From positions 1 through 64,000 of the forward strand of contig VXCM01003153.1 in NCBI GenBank assembly GCA_014773175.1: a DNA stretch of 64,000 bases, written 5' to 3'. The notes beneath the pieces are model-generated. The model was not told the DNA's origin and ran no database searches. It saw nothing but the letters and a program-made list of their open reading frames with translations. The DNA is from Lucifuga dentata (taxonomy: Eukaryota; Chordata; Actinopteri; Ophidiiformes; Bythitidae). The translations under genes were made by a program, and so were the position numbers. Shown in pieces: positions 52,801-61,800 of the stretch; the stretch's first letter is position 1; every line of letters starts with the position of its first letter.

Positions 52801-55800
52801 GCACAGGTAAGGGTTAAGGGTTAGTGCGTCAGATATGACTGTATATGTCCTACATCATTTGTGATGTGTTTGGATATTTTATCATGTAGTTTTAGGTCAT
52901 AATGTAGAATGATGCTGTAATTGTTTTGTTTTTTTTAACCTAAATGTGTGATTTTGCTAAGTTTGACTGTTTGAACCGCAGGAAGAATAGTTGTTGCAGA
53001 GGCATCAACTAAGGCCGGATTCACATGCTAAGCGTTAGCGTTGCTGCTGACCTGGGCGTTCAGCGTTCTGCTGCACATGAGCGGAGTCTGAGCAGCNAGC
53101 GTTAGCGTTGCTGCTGACCTGGGCGTTCAGCGTTCTGCTGCACATGAGCGGAGTCTGAGCAGCACCGCTCAACCTCGAGCTGACAGGAAGCGCTCGTTGC
53201 TAATGACAATTTAATGGTTACCATGGACTGTAAAGACGTGATCTTTGCACATTCATGGATAAAATCGGATTTCGGTTTCGACTCGGGTAGCGACATGGAC
53301 ATCGCAAAAAACAAAAATGCTCTTCTTATTAGANGGATTTCGGTTTCGACTCGGGTAGCGACATGGACATCGCAAAAAACAAAAATGCTCTTCTTATTAG
53401 AAGAAAAACGAAAAAACGGCGAACGTGGGTGCATGAAACCTCACATTTCAGACGCTATATTAACAATTTCCAAACCTGACGTCCCTGTCTGACGGCTGAC
53501 ATTTTGCCAAGCAAGCCTTGTTTTTTTTTTTTTTTTTAAACCAGATCATGATACGATTTTAAAGTTGTATTTTCTCTACAGATCATAAGCTCCTCCTCCG
53601 TTGTTGTGGCACTTCTGGTTACATGACGTACATCTGCGCTCTGATTGGTTGCGCGTTGGAAAGGTCAGCGTCGGAAAGGTCAAAGTTCATTTAAATGAAC
53701 TTTGAGCGCCGCGTCAAAACAGAGAATCTGAGTGGTGCTCAAGGTGGCGTGACACGACGTTAGCACCGTTCAGCTCCCAATACACAATAATGGAACGCTC
53801 AGGTCAGCGCAACGCTCAACACTTAGCATGTGAATCCGGCCTAACAGGAATCCAATGAAATAAACAAATAAACAAACTTAACCCTAACCTACCCAACACA
53901 TAACTGCACCTTGGTTTAGACGTACAGGCAGTCCCCGACTTACCAACATCCGACTTACGAACAATCCGAATCCGAATCGAATTGACCGCCTATTACATTA
54001 AAAATTCAAGTTACGTGCAATGTTTCGTAACAACGAATGGCGCACTACTTTGCGACGCACATCAAAATGTTGCGCGTCGTCAGCAGTTAAGCGGTATCAT
54101 TATGTTTAAGATGTTTTAGCACATCTGGAAATGTTTCTTTAATGTTTCTTATGCATAGAAAGGTAAAATATATACGCTAGATACGCACCTTACGTAAANT
54201 GTTTCTTTAATGTTTCTTATGCATAGAAAGGTAAAATATATACGCTAGATACGCACCTTACGTAAATGAAGTGCAAAACGTGTAATATAACCGAGGTAAG
54301 TGCAATAACTGCTGATGGCACTTTATTCTTCTATTTGATTTGATTTTGTCAGTTTGATCATGACTTTTATTCTTGATTTTATTATATTCTATCTTGACTA
54401 TTTATTATTTTTATATTTATTCTTATATATATATTTCTGCTGCTATGTGGAGTGGATTGCCGCCGAACTAAGTTTTGTTGTGTCCTGATATGCAAAGACA
54501 ATAAAGTATCTATCTATCTGTTCCGACTTGCGTACAAATCCGACTTAAAGACAGCGTTCCACTTAACCCCACCTTGGATCCAAGCAGGATCCACGGCAAA
54601 TGAGGGTTAAATGTGTCAAACTCCATCACAAATTCTAAAACTCGAGTTTAAAAATACACAGTGTGTACTACACACTCACAAACTGTGTGTTACATATTAA
54701 CTGCAGTCACTCCAACCTTTGAGTGCCGTTCTTACATCTAGACAAGAATCAAAGTGTTTCAAAGAGTGTATGAGCATTAACACCTCATTCCTCACTTGTA
54801 AAGAAGAAGAAAAAAAGATTAAAAAAAAAAAAAAGNTAAAAAAAAAAAAAAGCAGAATTATTGTCATGATGATTTCTGAACTCCTCAGAAATTATCCATC
54901 ATTTGTCCAGAAAGTGCAGTCAGGACTCTGATGTTGGTTTACATGGACTTTTAGTTAATTATGTTTGATTTTTTTTTTTTTTTTTTTNTTTTTTTTTTTT
55001 TTTTTTGATTACCCATTATTTTCTGGGATCAAAACACTTCATTTTTCTTGTAACAGAACTATTGAGTGGTGAACTGAGTGTAGCATCATTGTGTTGTAGT
55101 AAACAAGAGAACAGAATTTAAAAAATGGATTAAAATGGTCAGTACGGCTGCTCTAATTTGGTTTGGTTTGGTTTATACGTCACGCTGTCATCAGGCACAT
55201 GGTGGTGCAAGTGCCACACGTGATGCAATCGCAGCGTCCGCACCATGGCACTCTGGACCTCTGCGACGTCATATTGCGTGGTTGTTCTCCTAGATTTTGC
55301 GACTTGGCGCGATGGCGCATTGTTCAAAATGGAGGAGTCTGAGACTTGGCGAGTTGCTGCGTCCATACAAACGTCTTTATGACTCGTCCCTTAGAGATTA
55401 TAAGGACCAACACATGACCCAAAATCATTTTGTGGCTACTTCCTGCTTGGCTTGACATGGTATTTTCTCTATACTGCCCCCTGTGGTTTCTAAGAATATT
55501 GCAACAGAGAATGACGGCATTTTATTTTTATAAAAATGCCTTCAGTCTCTGTGGAAGTGCTGCAAGCGACAGACGTGAAAGAATAACCAAGGCTCAAGTG
55601 TGCACAGCACCATGAGAAGGTCCTGTGTGGCAAAAGGTCACCGGGTCATTCGGACTGTTAGCTTGCGTGTTAGCTCGTCAGTTAGCCACACAGCCTCTCT
55701 GCCTCTTCAGATTCTACTCGACTAGCAGCGGCAGTCAGCCAGAATATCTGCAAAATATCTGCTCCTCTGCCCAGTAAAGACACCGATGCCCGGCACTAAA

Positions 55801-58800
55801 GAATCAGGTTTCAGGAGCCAGCTCAGTCTGTCAGCAGCACGAACTGCAATGACCCTCGTGACCGAGATCTGCTGAAGGCTCTAATATAAGACAGCGAGAC
55901 TCAGCTCGCTCCGTGAATCAGAAGCAGAATCCAGGCATGGCCGTGCTAGCTCAGATCCAAGTTTCTGAGTATTGCTTTATGTAGTGTTTCTAAGGCAAGC
56001 ACATGAGATTTTTGCTGCCAGCTAAATGTAGGAATGAAAAAGAAAATAAAGGAGTCTTGTCCTCCCCTTTATAGTTTTGCCTCAACGACACTGAAGAAAT
56101 GAGAAGATTACAGGAAAACAAGTGAGAGAAAGAAAAACTCTGATGTGAAGAGGCAGCCAGTGAAAATGAAGCCAGAAGGGCGAAATGTAGGATCTACTTT
56201 CCTATTCTGTTTCAAGCAGAATCATTTCATTTCTCCTCCCATGTCTGTCTCCCTCTTTCATTTTTCAACCTTCAGAAGCACCTTTTTCCCTCCAAAGCAG
56301 CTGCAGAGAAAAAAACAGATCTTTCAGAAGCATAAAAGTAATACAGTCTGGGTTTCATACTGTTCATTACAGAACGCAAATCTCTTCCTCTCATTCTGAG
56401 CGACTTGTAATGTTACACAACCAATCATCTGCCGCCCAGGTACAATAAATCCTCCATTAATTATTACCTTCCTTTTGTACACGCAACAAAAAGAAGAATA
56501 TCGTGACGTTAGAAGAGTCTCACTGTGGTGCACATTTTGCTTTTTTTTCTTGTCTTCCACTTTAAAGCTCCGTCAATCCCATGTCAAGTCAGGCTTATCT
56601 GTAGCCCAGCATCATCAGTGTCTCAAAGGTCTTTACAGACCCACATCAGCAGATCCCAAGAAAACCTCCCTCAAAAACTTATCCTTAAGGAAACAAGAAG
56701 AAACCTCAAGAGAGGCAAATCAAAGAGAGATTTTCCCTCTTCTCAACACGGAAAATAATGAAATATTACAAGATGATATAAAACAGCATATAAGCCATGA
56801 TCCAATAAGAGGATCGAGAAAGTGGTTAATATGGAAAATATGAAATCATAACCGTGAAATTCAAGATATGAGTCATAAAGTGAATGTCAATAAGTGGGAG
56901 TTTGTTTTTCTTTTTTTTTTTTGNGTCACACTGCAGACATCTAACTATAAAGACACTGTATGAAGCTGAAATTCAGCAGGTTTGTTGCTCAGGATCCAAG
57001 GATGTGCAGCGTCACATGTGAAGTTGTTTGGATGAACGGTTCTCAAACTGAGCTGTGCTGGTAAAAAGTAGTCCACGTGGCAGGATACACTCCGGTCCAG
57101 TGTCACGGTCTCAACCTGACCCGTACAGGAAACAAAGCTAGCTAAGAGGACGTGCAGAACTAAATCATGACAGGCTGCAGCACACACCAGAAAGCAGTCA
57201 TCTTCAAAATCCAGACTCCGATCCGGGTCTGGACCGAATCACAACCGTCTCCGGACTCTGAGCAAANTCAAAATCCAGACTCCGATCCGGGTCTGGACCG
57301 AATCACAACCGTCTCCGGACTCTGAGCAAATTATAACTTTCATACTGCAGGACATCGCTGTGACGTAACAATTAAAATTCTCTGATTTCATCGCTGCAAA
57401 GTGAAACCAAACGTCTGACAGAGAGTTGACAGTGCAGCTAGTTTCGTCAGCGACCACAGCTTACCTGACCTTTAATTAACGGACTTCTGTCTTATTCAGC
57501 ATTTTCTTTGTGGACCTTTAAGATCTGCAGTTGAGTACCCCTGCCATAAAGTCCGGCCCGTTCCGAACCGGCACGTTTTTAACATGCACTAGTCATTCAA
57601 ATCAGTAAAACTCACGTCCAGTCCGAGCCTTATAACGACATTAGCTCAATTAATTTATCTTTTCTAGATTCTAGAAGCTTCTCTGATTTTCACTACCAGT
57701 GAGGAGAAGATTTTGTTTTGATATGAGTCCCTTATTTGAATGAAATAAGGTTTTTTTTTTTGTCTGCGTTGATATCAGCCATGTCATTTCCTGTGATAAA
57801 CACAAAGCGACACTAATTGCACTCAGATATAGAAGCGATTATTCATGGAGTGGAGCTTTGAGCAGAAGATGATGGACGGATCAGATCCTGTATCCTTGCC
57901 AGAGCTTCTCTGAGGGAGGTTCAGCATCCTTTAGTGCATCACACACACAAACACACACACACTGATCACAGCGTCATTTATAAAGCCTCTTCATTAAAAG
58001 ACCATACCAGTGGTTTTGCATGTTCGAGCCCAATAAATACATCTGAATACACATTAAATCATTTTCCAAAACATAAAACCATATTTTAGTTTTTATGTTA
58101 TTTTGCCAAATCCCCAAATCTTTTAATAATTCAACGTTTCATTTGCAGTTGTTTAATTTCTTGGTAAAAGCCGTTTTATCCTGGGACTATTTTCCCTGGT
58201 GGAGACGTACGTTTTCTTCCCTTGCAGCTCCATGTTGGATCAGTTCAATTAGGTAATTTAAACAAAAAAAATTAATTGATGCCATGTTAGATTATTTTTT
58301 CAGCATGTTTCAAGTCTCTACAAGTTGATTTTTTTTTATAGTATACTGGAATGAACTGAAACCAATGACAGTCTGGAAGGTAGGAAAAAAAATTTGAAAA
58401 TTTACCTCTGCAGTTTTATGTTTTGTAAACCAGTTGGCAGTAATGTAACGTGTGGGTTGGATTATTGGGCTCAAACATCCAAAACCACAGGTATGGTCCT
58501 TTAACACAACCTAAAAGCTTCAGTAACGTGGTTTATGATCGTCTCCTGCTGGTTCCAAAACGCTTCTGAATCTTCTGAAACAAAAGGACGTTTAAGGAGT
58601 CACATCAGTAAGACACATGAGAGAACAGGAAGTAACAAAGAACAAACAGGCTGGCAGCGGCGACGCAGTACCAAACTCCCCCGCTAGCTTCTCTAAAGCT
58701 ACACTAACGTGTCACACAAATCGTGCTGATGTCTTGAAGTTGCACATGAAGGAACGCCATCAACGATCAGAAAAGGCTGTGAACTCATGGTTTGAAGATT

Positions 58801-61800
58801 CATGGCTTTCTTTCTACTTCGCAAATTTGAAGTTCCTGTAATATTCCGCAACAGGTACTTCCATTTAAAGGACCATACCGGCGATTCTTCATGTTTGAAC
58901 CCAATATCTATACAATCTGCACCTATGTTAAAGTACTGACAACCAATTTCTGTAACATAAAACGGTATTTTACTTTTTTGAATTCCCTAATCTTTCAAAA
59001 TCAAATGTTCAGATGATACGTTCACTTTAAAATTCAGCGTTTCGCCTGCTGACACTTATGCACGATTGTAGAAGACAATTTGTATTGTAGAAGACAGAAG
59101 ACAAGTCATTTTAAGGTCATGATTACTCCGATTTTAATCAAATTAAAGTGAATACATCATGCTGGAAAAAAACTTGATATATCGCTTTATTCTGAGTATA
59201 AAGGTTTAACATGCATGTAAATGTGCTGACTGACACACACACACACACACACTCATCTTTGGTGTTTATATAATTCTGCTGCCAATCTGGTAGCAAATAA
59301 GTAAGCAAGTAACAATGAAAGGACGTGAGAATAAATTTCACAGTGCGTCGTGCCACGTAAAGTTTTCAGACAGAAACATGCAGAGTCTGAAGGATTCTCG
59401 GCTTTTATTCTGCAGACAGACGTGAAGCCGAAAGCTTCATCCAGAAAAATCATTCACTAGTTTCAATGTAAACAGTTATGCGACGCAGGCTTGGATCAGG
59501 CAACGCCGCCTTGATGTCCAAATAAAAGCTTGGACATTTACTTGCAGAAGCCAAGAGACAGGCAGACATTAAAGGAACATACCAGTGATTGTGCACATTT
59601 AAGTCTGATATATACAATCCACATACACGTTACTGACAACCATTTCCCAAAATATACTACTTCAGCTGTAAATCTTAGATTGTTTTTCCTACCTTCCACA
59701 CTGCCATTGTTTCAGTTCATTCCAATTAAAATCTACTTGTAGAGACTTGACACGTGCTGAGATAAATAATCCATCACAGCAACCAAGATATCTATTAGTT
59801 TTTTTTTTTGTCAAAGTAACCTTATTTAACTGATGCAATAAGGAGCTACACGAAAGACAACGTATGTCTCCGCCAGAAATATAGTCCCAGGAGAAAATAA
59901 AGCAACCAGCATGTGTAAGTGTTCAAAGGCGAAACGCTGAATTTTAAGGTGTTTGTATCACCTGAAAATTTGATTTAGAAAGATTAGATGTTAAAAAATA
60001 ACAGCAAACTAAAATATGGTTTTATGTTTAGGAAACTGTTCGTCAGTATCGTAACATATGCAGTTTGTATATATTAGGCTCAAACATGTATGATCACCGG
60101 TATGGTCCTTTAAACTCAGCAATGGGAAACCAGCATGTGATCGGGTTGATACAGTTTCATCTCTTTTAATCAGGAATGCTGTGTTATCTGTAAAGCGTAC
60201 GAACAGGAAGAGAACACAAACTGAAGAAGTAGAAAATGTAGCCGAGCTCTTTGCCTCCTGGCTGTTTTGTGGAATCTCGCTGCATTTCTTGCGCTGCGAT
60301 TTCTGACTGTCAGCTGCTTCCTGGCTGTGTTAAAACCTCAGAAAGTGAGCAAATTCATTTACATTTGCAGCGAAACCACCAGCTTGTAAAACAATGCTGG
60401 TAAAGTGTTTTAGGTGTGGGGAAAATGAAACTATTGTGGAGGGTAAAATAAAAAGTTTACCGAAACCGAAGAAATCAGAAGATCATCAGGCTTAAAGGAC
60501 CATACAAGTGGTTTTACATATTTGATCCCAGTAAATACAACCTGCGCACACGTTGCATTAAGGGCAACCATCTTCCAAAGCACAAAGCTACTGATTATTA
60601 TTATTAATTATTAGAATTATTTTTCCTACCTCCCGGGCAGTTCATTCCAGTCCGTTAGAAAAATCAACATGCAATATTAGATTAAGATAACTAATCCATC
60701 ACAGCAAACCACATGCCTTTTTATTTTTTGTCAAAGTTGCTTAATTGGCCCCTTAATTGATGCACAGAAGAAAATGTACATCTCCACCAGAGAATATAGT
60801 ACCAGGAGAAAAGACTGCTTCTTCCAAGAAATTAAAACGTCCATGCCATCTGCATTTGTGCTTTGCTAATTTGTAAGCAAAACATTGAATTTTACCTGAA
60901 CATTTAATTTTGAAATATTAGGGGACTTGGAAAAATAGCACAAAAAAGTACAATATGGTTTTATGCCTTGGAAAACGGTTGGCAGTAATGTAGCATGGTA
61001 TTCAAGTTATATTCTTTGGGCAGCTCAAACATGCAAAATCAATGGTATGGTCCTTTAAAGATCACATTTCAACAAGGACAAGCAGCTACTCTATATGTCA
61101 TACCCAAATTATCCATGAGTAAGTTAGGAATACTGTCCTATCTTTGGCTTCTGGCCTATCGGACTTTCATGTAGTTGTGACATGGCTGTAGGAAAACAAT
61201 TTCCCTGTGGATTAATAAAGTCTCTCTGAGTGGTGTAATAAAGTCATGATTCAGTGCAATATTCACTTTTAAGGCCCCTCATTGTTTTATTTTTATTATT
61301 ATTATTATTGATATACTTTGACTCCACTGTCTGTAACAACAAACATGAACTGCAGGAACTCGCATTCTACGGCAAACAAATAGCGAGTCCATTGAAGCGA
61401 CGGAATCAGTGCATGTCTTAAAATAATTAAACACACACTTCTGGTTTGGCCGCTGCACAGGAAATCAGAGCAAAGGTGATCGTAAGCAAACAGAGAGGAA
61501 ATCTGTATCGAGAGGACTTCAGCCCTTCAGCAGCGAGCACGCCACTTCTTCACGGTTCAGTCTGCTGCCTCATCCAAAGCCAAACCCAAAGCACTCGTCT
61601 GTCACTACTGTCCTCATTAATCCCCCCAAAAAACACACACACCTGATGTAATAATAATGATTAACTACAGCAGACACACAGCCTACAACAGGTGATGGAT
61701 TTACTTATAAGTATAATGAGTAGTACTCTTAATTGAAGTGATTTGTCCTTGTAACAAATTTAAACATTAAAATCAAAGTGCCATATAATTTATTTAGGCA

